DNA of 64,000 bases from Lathyrus oleraceus (GCF_024323335.1 NC_066581.1:456979197-457043196); one strand, 5' to 3'; counted from the first letter of the stretch, positions 42,844-53,837 are shown. Notes: generated by a model from the letters alone, not told the origin. Program-made: numbers and translations.

Positions 42844-45521
42844 CTACTGCGCAAGAGGCTTTGTCAATGGGTTAGCAACATTGTCAAGTGTAGGTACTTT
42901 ACATATTTTCACACAACGCCTAAGTATGTGTTTGGATCGTTGGTGAGATCTAGGCTCCTTAGCTTGTGCGATAACACCATTGTTATCATAATAGAGACCA
43001 ATGGGATCCACAATGCTAGGGACTATGCCAAGTTTATTGATCCAAACAGCTTCCTTTGCTGCACTTAAGGCAGTAATATGCTCGGCCTCGGTTGTAGAAT
43101 CAACAACTGCATCTTGCGTTGAACTTTTCAAGCTCACAGTGCCACCATTTAAGCAAAACACATAACCAGATTGGAATCATTCATATTAAAGCGTCTCAGC
43201 ACTTTGTCTATGTATGTACTCTGACTTAGGCCAAGCAGTTTTGTGATCTATCTCTATAGATTCTGATTCCTAATATATAGGCTGCTTCACCTAGGTCCTT
43301 CATAGAAAAGCATTTCCCCAACCAAGACTTTACTAGTTGCAGGGTAGGGATATCGATTCCAATGAGTAATATGTCATCTACATATAATACTAGGAATACG
43401 ATCATGCTCCCACTAACCTTCTTGTAGACACAAGTCTCATCTTCGTTCTTGATGAATCCATACAGTTTTACTGTTTCATCAAAACGAAGATTCCATGAGT
43501 AGGTCACAGGCTCATCTTGATCCATGAGTAATACATCACCTTGATCAGATATCCATATATCTCAGGTAGGTGACGTATCCTGCCTGACCTACGCTGGTCT
43601 TGTTCTATTTGAGCAGGTTGCTCTTACACAACTACTTGTGTTTCCTGCTCTAATTCCTCCATAGGTGTATCGATACTTTGTGATTCTTGAATTTCTTCAA
43701 GTTCTACTTTCCTCCCACTGATTCCTTTGGAAATAAAATCCCTTTCTAGGAAAACTCAAGTTCGAGCGACAAACACTTTGCCCTTAGAAGGATTGTAGAA
43801 ATAATATCCTCTTGTTTCTTTAGGATACCCCACAAATAAGCATTTGTCAGATTTGGGCTCAAGCTTAGTTGAAATTTGTCGTTTCACATAAACTTCGCAA
43901 CCCCAAATCTTCATGTAAGACATATGTGGTCTCTTACCACTCCATATCTCATATGGTGTCTTTTCACCCTTTTGGATGGAACACGGTTAAGTGTGTAAGC
44001 TGGTGTCAATGGTGTATGTCTTCAAAAGGAGTTTGGAATATTGGTGTGACTCATCATGGATCGGACCATGTCCAACAGGGTTCGATTTCTTCTCTCAGAT
44101 ACACCCTTCTATTGGGATGTGCCAGGAGGAGTAAGTTGGGATAGGATCCCACACTCTTTTAGATGGTCATCAAACTCTAGGATTAAATACTCACCACTTC
44201 GATCTGATCGAAGAGTTTTAATATTCTTACCTAGTTGGTTTTAACTCGTTAGGTTTCACCCTTTTGTATTAATGTTATTAATAGGCATTTCAAGATCAAG
44301 GACATATAGTCCATTGTTCATTTGTGCAGTAGCATAGAATATATCATTCAAATAAATTGAGCAACAATTGTTCTTTATTATAAATGAAAAACCAAACTTG
44401 TCCAAACAAGCAATGGAAATAATATTCCTGCTAATTGCAGGTACATAATAACAGTTCTCTAACTGAATTATTAAACCACTAGGTAAAGTCAATACAAAAG
44501 TTCCTACGGCTAAAGCAACAACCTTTGCTCCACAGCCAACTCGTAGGTCGACTTTACCTTTTGCGAAATCTCTACTCCTTTTTAGTTCCTGCACATTTGT
44601 ACAAATGTGAGAACTGCATCCAGTATCTAATACCCATGATGCAGAAGTAGATAAATTAATAACAAAAATACCTGAAGTTGAAGTCTCTACTCCATTCTTC
44701 TTATCTTCCAGGTACTTTGGGCAGTTCCTCTTCCAGTGTCCGGTCTTACCGCAATGGAAGCAGGTGCCTTCTTTTGCTATGCCTCCACTAGGTTTCAAAG
44801 CAGCAGTGTGTCTGGGATTGGCAACTTCCTTGCCCTTCCCCTTATCACTCTGCTTAGTGGGCCTTTTGTTCTATCTCTTTCCATTTCCGATCATCAGAAT
44901 GGACTTCCCTTTTGACTTTAGATTCTGCTCGGCAGTTCTTAACATGGCGAGCAGTTCAGGAAGAGATTTGTCCATATCAATCATATTGAAATTTAGGACA
45001 AATTGACTGAAACTATCTGGCAACGATTGCAAGATCAAATCAGTTGCAAGTTCCTTTTCGAGGGGAAAACCCAATCTCTCAAGGTTTTCCACATACCCAA
45101 TCATCTTGAGTACATGGGGACCTACAGGGGCTCCCTCAGCTAACTTGCTTTGAAAAAGGGCTTTTGAAACTTCAAACCTCTCATGCCTTGCTTGCTCTTG
45201 ATAGAGCAACTTTAGGTGTTCGATCATATCGAATGCTGACATGTTCTCATGTTGCTTTTGCAATTCTGAGTTCATGGTAGCCAGCATGAGACAAGCAGTT
45301 TCATTGGCATCATCGACATGCTTCTTATAAGCATCTCTTTCTGCCTTAGGTGCAGAACTAGGAGGTTCCTCTTCAGGAACAGGTGTCTCCAAGACATACA
45401 GCTTTTTATCATGTTTGAGGACAATCATCAGGTTTCGGTGCCAATCCAGAAAATTTGTCCCAGACAATTTTTCCTTATCAATGATTGATCGCAGGATGTT
45501 GTTAGAGGTGTTTGCTGTCAT
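42844..45521 (-). pseudogene. Copia E gag-pol remnant with several internal deletions
   Basis: Gag starts MTANTSNNILRSIIDKEK at 45521 and is open to a TAG at 44871-44873; the same frame continues to 44256. That continuation has the knuckle CFHCGKTGHWKRNC and protease LDTGCSSHICTN. Next come only the second part of integrase (TLRSDRSGEYL, LTPPGTSQ, then a stop, GVSERRNRTLLDMVRSMM; about 43990-44235), the LFVGYPKETRGYYFY region (about 43800) and the C-terminal half of reverse transcriptase with the YVDD box (43226-43525). RNase H (DSTTEAEHITALSAAKEAVW...PLTKPLAQ; 42844-43161) is last. Missing are the HHCC finger and first catalytic aspartate of integrase, the first RT half and the segment between RT and RNase H. 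Frameshifts and stops add to this. The element is dead by itself. Confidence 0.9.
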
Positions 45522-47562
45522 GGTAATCTACATAAGGATTAATGAAAATATAAGTATCATTGACATATTCAATTAGGCCTTTAATTAAATATGCTCCCAC
45601 TATTTTACTCAAAACAAATGATCCTCATCATCTGATTCGGAAAATCCCGTTGGAAGATTTTCTAGTGGGTCGAGATCCATATTTCACTTCGTTCTAAGTC
45701 CGCGTAGGCGGATTACACAAAACTAGGTTATTTAGGTAGGAACTCCTTCCAATTGTATCTCATACAACTCTCGAAAATTTCAATTGGGTGAATAACTCCT
45801 TATTCCAATCCATCATATGGATTATTCCCAACTCTTGCTTCTAAACATGTATAAGAAATTATAATCAAGTTTGACTCATCGTTTTAGCAGTTGGATATTA
45901 CAATTATCCCATCGCACCTTAACTAATACAAAACATGCACCTCGCGTAGGCGAAACCTACATTATTCGATACCAGTCTTGATGAGTGCTAAAACTTGGAA
46001 AGCAAACATATATAATATTCTCATAATTTGTTTAGTTAAGTTTGACCCATTATTTTAACAGTTGGATATTACAATTATCCCATCGCACCTTACTAATATA
46101 TAGATCATGCACCTCGCGTAGGCGAAACCTACATTATCCATTACTAGTCTTGATGAGTGTTAAAACTTGGAAAGCATAAACTTAATATTTAATTTGAGGG
46201 AATTGCAATTTTTCTGATCTCACCGGCTTGTTTATCATATAAACCGTCTCTCACATGCATCAACATACATTCACATGCATCAACATACATACATACATAA
46301 TGAAACAGTTATGGCCCCTAGCGCAATTGTTCTCCCAAGCCAATGAGAGAACCTAAGCTAACCTACAAAGATCTAAGCTTCTCCAAGCAAGATCTTCAAG
46401 GTTGTCCTCCTTTGGCACTGACTTCTTTTCTTTCTTCATATCATTACATTACATGAAAGAAACTCATTTTACATACGAGGGAGTGAGATGAGAAAAGAAG
46501 TTACATTTGGGAGATTAAGAGAGAGGCACGACACGCAGGTCGTATTTTAAGAACCCAAAACAAAACAAAGGAAAACTAAGGCCATAACCGATCACCACAA
46601 GACAATAATAAACACTTTATTTTTATTATTATTATTATTATTATTAATTCCTTTAATTAATTAAAATCAAATTAAATTTCGACGACCGATCACACTACGC
46701 AGAGTTAGCCAGGGGTCCGCTGCCCGATCAGCGGACAGGGGTCAAGGGGGCAGCGCCCCTTGCGGGGTCAAAGGGGCAGCGCCCCTGCTCGAAAATTTTA
46801 ATGAACAATTCATTTAAAATTGACGTCGTTTTTCGTATCAACACTTGATACTTCAAAGCACTTTTTCTAGCCGAACGGGTGAATTTTTCCTTGCGTTAAC
46901 CGGTTAACCATATGCGTTAACCGGTTAACACTGTTTGAAAACTTTTAGAAAATTCTTTTCTGCCTTTGCGTTAACCGGTTAACCAAATGCGTTAACCGGT
47001 TAACACTGTTTGAAAATCTCAAAAAAAATTATTTCGCATTCCGTTAACCGGTTAACCATATGCGTTAACCGGTTAACACTGTTCCAAAAATGTTTAGAAG
47101 GCTGTATTCAGTTTCTCGTTAACCGGTTAACCATACGAGTTAACCGGTTAACACTGTTCGGAAAAGTGTTTAGAACGCACAACTCTTATGCAGTCAAACC
47201 CCAATCGCATAACTCTCTGACAACACAACCCTTGTGCCGTCACTAACCCTGATGCACCAATTTCAGACCGTCAAACACATCTCGATTGTTAATTCAGTAT
47301 GATTGATCAACACGTCATTGCTTCACCATACTAATGTCGGATCAAGAAGCAAACGACCATTGATCGCTCAAAGGAAAACAATCATCGAGGGTTTGAATGA
47401 ACGAAACGAGAACACTATATCATATATAATGTATTTTGCATCAGGATTACATATATCACATATATGTAACTTGATCGATCACAATTTAACCTTTGATTCA
47501 TTCTGTCTTTAATCATATTATTACAGAACAAAAACAATTATCAGATTCATGGTTTTGTAAGT
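45522..47562 (-). other. Long non-coding leader of Copia E
   Basis: About 2 kb lies between primer site and gag. On plus-strand coordinates it holds: TCCGC-GTAG-GCGGA at 45699; a duplicated block of about 168 bp (45866-46010 and 46034-46178), each copy with TCGC-GTAG-GCGA (45942, 46114); an (ATT)n tract at 46622-46648; a GGGGCAGCGCCCC-type repeat at 46750-46785; and eight GTTAACCGGTTAAC palindromes at 46895-47152. No credible ORF is present. Confidence 0.75.
46895..47152. repeat. Eight perfect GTTAACCGGTTAAC palindromes in four 21-bp pairs
   Basis: The 14-bp palindrome starts at 46895, 46916, 46970, 46991, 47043, 47064, 47118 and 47139. Partners within a pair are exactly 21 bp apart, and pairs recur every 73-75 bp. 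Pair spacers are CATATGC, CAAATGC, CATATGC and CATACGA; each pair is followed by ACTGTT. All eight 14-mers are intact, while the sequence between pairs has diverged. Confidence 0.95.
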
Positions 47563-47575
47563 GGCTCTGATACCA
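47563..47575 (-). other. Primer-binding site of Copia E (tRNA-iMet)
   Basis: On the minus strand it reads TGGTATCAGAGCC, one base inside the 5' LTR. Confidence 0.93.
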
Positions 47576-47576
47576 C

Positions 47577-48952
47577 TGAAGGAGAATAGCCATCCAAGGC
47601 GCAGCGGAATTTAAAAATTTCTCCATTTAGTGATCCTTACGAATGGGCATGATCAGTGATAGAATCGTTACCTCTTGTGGCGATTCAAACCTTTGGTGCA
47701 GATCTCTGATAATGATCAAAACCTTTGATACAGATCCACGGGGCGATCACGAACGTTGAACGATGACAACGTCTCTACTCAGTCCACACGAACGGATTCC
47801 TTCAATCGCAGTGCTAGCTGTTATGAATGAAGGTTTTGAGTGAGAGAAAGAGGAAAACAAAATTCCAAGTCTCTACTTGAATTTCTGTCTGAGTGGATTG
47901 GAGTGACAATGCTTCTACCCAAGGGGTTCTATTTATAGAACCACTTGTGTGGGCTTCAAGCTAAAAAGCCCACTTAAGTGTATTTTGGCCCATATCTTAT
48001 AATATGCCCAAAATCACTTAAGTATTTGGTACCTTACCATATTTCGTCTCCCACTTAAGTGCACCGTACCTTACGGTGTTCCTTAGTTACTCTATCTCTC
48101 ATCAATCCGTCCTTTGTGTGTGACCCTATAGGTTTTCGCGGCGTTGACAATTATATTAAATCACGCATTTAACATAATAAACAGTGAGCGGTATCTAGCA
48201 ACACATCACTGCTACCCAAGTCACGAAAATGTCATGTGATCTGACAAAACCTCCTGTGATAATAATTATGTGTATAATTACCCCTTTGCCCTTATGTCTA
48301 TATTGAACACAAGGTATAGACCGTGTCACCCTTGTCCAGTTCAATATTGGGCCCATAGACATTTATCCTGTTACGTAGGATTGACAAATTCCATCTAGGA
48401 CACTCATGTCCCTCAGCATGCTTCGTGGAGTACCCATCAACTGTCTTTATGGTTATCCAGTTACGGACAACGTTGGATCAGCAATAAAGCACTCGACTCT
48501 ACATCTAGGATCCATAGGGGTTTCAGGTCGAAGAGTGGTATACACTATTATCACCATGAGAATAACTTATGACACTTTGCATAACTTTCTATATAGTATT
48601 CTCATAGCGGGTCTATCCGGTATAAATATTACTCCTAATATTCATACCTATGTTTAAGACTTGATAACTCTTTATCCATGATCCATGGGATGTGATCATC
48701 AGTCTACAAACATAATACTCTTAATGCTTTAATGTTATCCCACTTCACATTAAAGCTCGACTACGGATACTTTAAGAATAGTGTCCTTATGTTTAATGTG
48801 TTCTCATGATTAAGTCACACTTAATACATTAAACGGACTATCTATTCCAGGGACTTTATTAATCAACCATAATAAAGAAAATGCCTTTTTATTATTAATA
48901 AATAATTCGATACAAGTACCAAAAGTATTGGCCTCTAGGGCTTACACCAACA
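47577..48952 (-). repeat. 5' LTR of Copia E
   Basis: 1376 bp, partner of 41397-42772. The minus-strand TATAAATA lies at 47930-47937. The primer site adjoins the low-coordinate end. Confidence 0.93.
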
Positions 48953-48957
48953 CCATG
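48953..48957. other. Target-site duplication CCATG, right copy
   Basis: Partner of 41392-41396. Confidence 0.9.
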
Positions 48958-49791
48958 AATGGAAGGAAAATATATCTAGTCGTTGCACATCATTAAGGCA
49001 CTGTTTAAAATTCTTATTGCGTAAGTTTGAACTAATCTAATTGATTAGACAAATGACTTAGTCAATTAGATAAGCTAAAATATTCCCTCTAACTATTTTA
49101 ACAGCTCCCAAGTCATTTGGCATAATTTCAAGACATTTTTCAAGATGTTTTCTTTGATAAAATATTTTGAAATATGTTTTAGAGTGTGTGTGCTTTTAGC
49201 CTTATACTTTTACGATAAAGTCTTTTTAACTTACAATCATTCACTCATTACTAAAATAGGAGATCACTAATACTAAGTTATGAGATCACCATATATTACT
49301 TCAAGCCTTTGTCGGATACTTTTCTTTATGTTGATACATGCTTGAATGACTTTAAGATGAGGCTTTAGATTATTCTTTGTTTGCCATCATCATATCGTCA
49401 AGTTTATCAAACCCTAAAGATAAGTTTGCATCTTTATCTGTTTAATCGTTTATGCTTGACTTATCATAATACTTTAGTTATCATCATCAAAAGTTAATGT
49501 CCTTGTTAAAAGCACATCACCTGCAAAGCAAGATTCCATATTTGATTCAAATCAGACATTGCTCTTGATTCAAATTAACTGAAAAATGAGCCAAAACTCT
49601 ATTTTTCTTATTCCACTTCACTTGTTCTTTGACTCAAACCATGTATTGCTTTTGATTCGAATTTAACTAACTTTTTCAACAATATTTTGTGCTTAATCTC
49701 AGGCACATATAAAACCTTTTTGTAATCATTTTTCATGTAACGAATAAAAAAATCCATAACCATTTTTGTGTGATTTTGTGAAAAATCAACA
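48958..49791 (-). mobile_element. LTR of Copia F, high-coordinate part
   Basis: This continues LTR F after element E. On the minus strand the LTR would start TGTTGATTTTTCACA at 49791, directly preceded by a purine run AAAAAACAGAGGG (49792-49804). Total LTR length without E is about 1.9 kb. A second CTAATNNATTAG pair is at 49037-49069. Confidence 0.5.
49037..49069. repeat. CTAATNNATTAG palindrome pair in LTR F, second pair
   Basis: CTAATTGATTAG (49037) and the variant TTAGTCAATTAG (49058) are 21 bp apart, with spacer ACAAATGAC. Confidence 0.65.
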
Positions 49792-51710
49792 CCCTCTGTT
49801 TTTTAAAGTTCAAAGCTCTTGCAACGACACTCTTCCATCTTCAACTTCAGTTTGATTCTAGACTTGAAAACAAGATATTTATAATTGATTGAAGGATACG
49901 TGGTCTTGAAACTAATCATTTTTGAAGAATTGATTGAGATTTTTAGGTAGCTTGCAAGATTGACGTTGTTGTCATTGGTGTTGACAAATTCTAGTAAAAA
50001 GAAGGAGGTTATTCTCTCCAGTTTGTCTTGGTAGTGACTGTGTGGAAGACTACGGATAAGGTGGAGTTTTTCTCAAATCTTCTGACAATTCATTGCTCAA
50101 GGAATCGATAGGATCAAGGGATTGATACACACGAAGGTTTGGAGCAGATTGGTAATATTAGAATATTCAAGAAGCGTTAATTGAGTAAATATTACACAAA
50201 AGAGTTTGACATTACGCTGTATCCAAGTCAAGATCATGATATAATATTTACTTTTCTCAATATTATTGTGGATAGGTGGTTGTATGAACTTTTGCAAATA
50301 TTTGTCAAATAAAAAGAAACAATGCATGTTCCAATGGAAAACCATTGAAGAATGCACGTAGGCAAAGCGAGGACGAACGATGAAGCACTATAAATCCCGG
50401 TGTCATCTCTCTCCCTTACTCTTGCATTTAATTTTCGTAAGATTTGCATGCTTTGGTATTTCAATTCTAGCGTAGTTTTATCGTTTATTCAATTGGTAGT
50501 GATATATTATGTAAGCTTGGTTTTTGTTAGGATTGGTGCCTAATCTAGCATTAGTGATTAAAAGTGAGAAATAATTGAGGTTAGAATCTATTGTAAATGA
50601 ATAATTGTATAATCACATCTTGTGAAATATACAATTGAATCAATAATATACCTTTGTGTGTCATCACAAAAACCATCATTGGTATTTGTAGATTGATTTA
50701 GTGTTACCGTGATCAAGTTTTAAAAAGTATAATTTTCATATTTTCGCTTCAAACCTTCCGCGCACACTTTAAAAAAATCTATGATATTCAAAATTTGATT
50801 GAATTTTTTAATAAGGGTATATTCACCTCGCTCTAAACTGTTTTTCTACTTTCATATTCCCACCCAACATCTTTTGGTATGCGAGTCTCTGAACCATGTT
50901 GATTTTGGTTGTCTCTGAACCCATAGAAAATGAAGAAAATGAAAGACGCGTGAAAATGTGAGAGAGAGTATAAATGATGGGTAAAACAAATGTTGGGTAT
51001 CAAACTACCAATAATAATAATAAGTCATCCCGATATTGTTTGGCTTAATGATTTAGAGATGTGACCGGTGATGGAATCTTGAAGCTCTTCAGCTTCTTCC
51101 GAAACTGAAGTCATTGAATATTAAAGCTTTTTCGTCTTCGTCTTCGTATCTTCTTCTTCACTTCGAATGCAGTTCGTTTCTCTTCAGCTATTAGTATTAT
51201 GGGTTTTGTTTCTCTTCCAACGTAGTGGTCTTCTTCTCTCGTGTTTGGAAATGAAAGTGAAAAGAGTTAGAGAATGAAATGTTTCATCTTAAAGGAAAAC
51301 AAATATTTCGTTTTCTCTTGTCTTTTAATTATAAATTGATGCTTAATGAAAGAAATATTCCATATCAAATAAAACAATTTCATGTCAACTAAACTAATAC
51401 TAATTGGAGTGCAACATATATACAATTGTTTTTGACAAAAATATCAATGTAGTTAACGAAACGAGATTTAAAAGACTTAAAATACTCGCTTATTAAATAA
51501 AAGATTAAAATAAAATCTTAAATTAAGTTAATAGATAAAAAATGCATTAGATCTATAATTTTATACAATATAACTGAATTATAGAAAACTATGAAACTCA
51601 AATATAAAGATGACAGAGATCAGAAGTCTAGTTATAGGACAAAAAACTTAATGTAGTGTTTGTGTTTGTTTACATTTTACATAACACTGCACTAACGATT
51701 GTTGTCATCA
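49792..51710 (+). other. Mostly unassigned sequence; possible Copia LTR remnant
   Basis: No gene is supported. The section at about 50350-50830 resembles the end of a plus-strand Sirevirus-like LTR: a CACGTAGGC word, ACTATAAATC, a CT-rich leader, TTCCGCGCACAC and an ending ...GTATATTCACC. Neither LTR start nor primer site is visible. The rest, including 51000-51710 upstream of the PPR gene, is AT-rich. I saw no clear TATA box for the PPR gene. Confidence 0.35.
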
Positions 51711-53132
51711 ATGAGCACGACTGCTTCAAATGTTGCCGCCAAAACTGCAATCCTTCTTAAACATCGCACCCTTTCAACTGTTACGTTCTCTCCTCCTTCC
51801 CTAACATTCCTCGCCGACAATTCCACCACCATAGAACACCTCAAACAGGTTCACGCCCAAATGATCGTTTCATCTCGCATCAACGATGATTTCGCTGCAA
51901 GCCGTTTATTCTCCTCATTCGCACTTTCCCCTTTTGGAAACCTCACTCACGCTTCCAGAATCTTCTCTTCTATACACAAACCCAATTCCTTCATGTGGAA
52001 CACTCTCATCCGCGCCCAACAACATCCCCACAATTCTATCTCCCTTTACATCTCTATGCGTACACTTGGTGTCTTGCCAGGTAAACACACTTTTCCTTTT
52101 CTCCTCAAAGCTTGTTCTTCACTCTCCAATCCCTTGCTACCTTGTAAACAGGTCCACACACACGTGCTTAAATTCGGGCTCGACTTAGATTCTCACGTCG
52201 CTAACGGTTTGGTGCGAGGTTATTCTGTTTCTGGTGATTTGGTTGATGCCCGTCATGTGTTTGATGAAATTCTGATGAAAAATTTGAGTCTTTGGACCAC
52301 CATGATTTGTGGGTATGCTCAGAATTTTTGTCACAACGAGGCTTTGGATCTTTTCGAGGGGATGATTGCTCTTGGGTTTGAGCCTAATGGTGCTACCTTG
52401 GCTTCAGTATTGTCGGCTTGTGCGCGGTCTGGATGTCTCGAGCTTGGGGAAAGGATTCATGAGTTTATGAGAGTGAAAGGGGTTGAAGTGGGCGTTATTC
52501 TTGGGACGGCATTGGTTTATATGTACGCCAAGAATGGGTCAATTTTGACCGCAAGGAAGTTGTTTGATGAAATGCTTGAGAGGAATGTTGTTACTTGGAA
52601 TGCTATGATATGCGGTTTAGCTTCTCATGGACACGTTGAAGATGCTATTAGTTTATTTGAGAGTATGAAAAAGGATGGGGTTGTTGTTCCTAATGATGTT
52701 ACATTCATTGGGGTTTTATCTGCGTGTTGTCATGCAGGTTTGATTGGTGTCGGTCGCGAAGTGTTTTGCTCAATGAAGGATGTGCATGGAATTGAACCGA
52801 AGATTGAGCACTATGGGTGCATGGTTGATCTTCTTGGGAGAGGAGGTAAGTTGTTGGAGGCAGAGGAAATGATAAAAAGGATGCCGTGGAAACCTGATGT
52901 GGTTATTTTGGGATCTTTGCTGGCAGCTAGCAAGAATAATGGAAACACTGAGGTTGCTGAAAGAGTAGTGAAAGAAATTCTTACTCTAGAACCTCATAAT
53001 CATGGAGCTCGTGTTGCTTTGTCGAACATGTACGCAGAGGCTGGACAATGGCAAGAAGTTTTGAGACTGAGGAAGACGATGAAAGAAGAGAAACTCAAGA
53101 AAGCTCCAGGATGGAGTCTTGTTGCCACTTAA
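51711..53132 (+). CDS. Pentatricopeptide repeat (PPR) protein, PLS class, E subgroup
   Basis: This is a single-exon, 473-residue frame, complete and unbroken. The first ATG is at 51711 (MSTTASNVAAKTAILLK); the frame is open a little further upstream but has no ATG. The S/T/K-rich, acid-poor N-terminus suits an organellar transit peptide. PPR units follow from about residue 40, recognisable by LKQVHAQMI, ASRIFSSIHKPNSFMWNTLI, VANGLVRGYSVSGDLVDARHVFDE, LWTTMICGYAQNFCHNEALDLF, LGTALVYMYAKNGSILTARKLFDE, TWNAMICGLASHGHVEDAI and HYGCMVDLLGRGGKL. The E region ends KKAPGWSLVAT with no E+ or DYW domain. Such proteins bind organellar RNA by a modular code, often as editing-site recognition factors that recruit a DYW deaminase in trans. 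The specific target cannot be named. It is the only intact ordinary host gene in the window. Confidence 0.93.
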   Translation: MSTTASNVAAKTAILLKHRTLSTVTFSPPSLTFLADNSTTIEHLKQVHAQMIVSSRINDDFAASRLFSSFALSPFGNLTHASRIFSSIHKPNSFMWNTLIRAQQHPHNSISLYISMRTLGVLPGKHTFPFLLKACSSLSNPLLPCKQVHTHVLKFGLDLDSHVANGLVRGYSVSGDLVDARHVFDEILMKNLSLWTTMICGYAQNFCHNEALDLFEGMIALGFEPNGATLASVLSACARSGCLELGERIHEFMRVKGVEVGVILGTALVYMYAKNGSILTARKLFDEMLERNVVTWNAMICGLASHGHVEDAISLFESMKKDGVVVPNDVTFIGVLSACCHAGLIGVGREVFCSMKDVHGIEPKIEHYGCMVDLLGRGGKLLEAEEMIKRMPWKPDVVILGSLLAASKNNGNTEVAERVVKEILTLEPHNHGARVALSNMYAEAGQWQEVLRLRKTMKEEKLKKAPGWSLVAT

Positions 53133-53280
53133 TTGACTTTCTGACATGGCTTGTATGTGGCAGATACTTATCATATTTGGAGAAGAGTTGAATATTTGAT
53201 TGTTACAAAAAAGGTGAGGGATTGATTTAGTATCATCTAAACTTACTCAATGCAACTATAAACTGATTTAAACATCTTGC

Positions 53281-53720
53281 TCAACCATTTCCGCGGTTCC
53301 GTAAATAGTTAAGGTGCTTACTGAAGAAATGGTTCTACTCTGTTTCTTTATAAATGAAGTTGTATCCTAACAATTTGGCAAGTGACCGATTTTTCCTTCA
53401 CTGTTGCATGCAAATAATTGTTTTGCTGGAGTCCAACGGTCATTTATGCAAAAGCAGTTGATAAGTGCCCCTTCTGTCAGCTGAGGAATTCACGAGGTTG
53501 CCATTGCTAATCAATCCCCAATTTTGCCTGCAATTGATGGACCTGTGTTTCTGCAGCATATATGCAGGTAGAGCCTCTTTTTTATTCTGACATGCTTAGA
53601 TAAGACAACTCAGTTTCAAGATACTATTGATAACCAGTAAATGTCAAACTCGTTATATGGTTTATGTTCTTAATTATATAGTTACTTTAGCTGATCAAAT
53701 ATTGTTCACCTGACAGATAC
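53281..53720 (+). repeat. Segmental tandem duplication downstream of the PPR gene, copy 1
   Basis: It shares long blocks with 53838-54312, such as AATAGTTAAGGTGCTTACTG, AAGTTGTATCCTAACAATT, GTGACCGATTTTTCCTT, GCATATATGCAGGTAGAGCC and TCAAATATTGTTCACCTGAC. No ORF is conserved end to end, so coding potential is doubtful. Confidence 0.85.
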
Positions 53721-53837
53721 TCTTGTGTGTCAAACACCAACCCTGTGAGACCTCAAGCCACCACATTGACATTGTTTCCCTTCGGTTACTTTTGCTTACT
53801 ATATGGGTGTTGGTATATCTGAATTGAATTTCCACTG

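Larger units (their letters stand above)
41397..48952 (-). mobile_element. Copia element E: complete ends, internally deleted, inside LTR F
   Basis: The 7556-bp minus-strand element has two 1376-bp LTRs (minus-strand TGTTGGTG...TCTCCTTCA), primer site, purine tract and perfect CCATG duplication. By eye the LTRs differ at about 17 positions (1.2%). The internal region lacks the gag-pre-integrase/zinc-finger part of integrase, the first half of reverse transcriptase and the connection region before RNase H. It could only move with proteins from another copy. The leader between primer site and gag is unusually long, about 2 kb. The lineage may be Angela-like, but that is uncertain. Confidence 0.93.

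Noticed and set aside
46895..47152. CRISPR-like array (regular repeats with short spacers)
   Set aside because: Eukaryotic retrotransposon leader; repeats are 14-bp palindromes in pairs with near-identical spacers and no cas genes.
47010..47246. Frame encoding repeated NRLTICVNRLTLF-like units
   Set aside because: The repeat is the translation of the palindromes; no start context or homologue, so the DNA repeat explains it.
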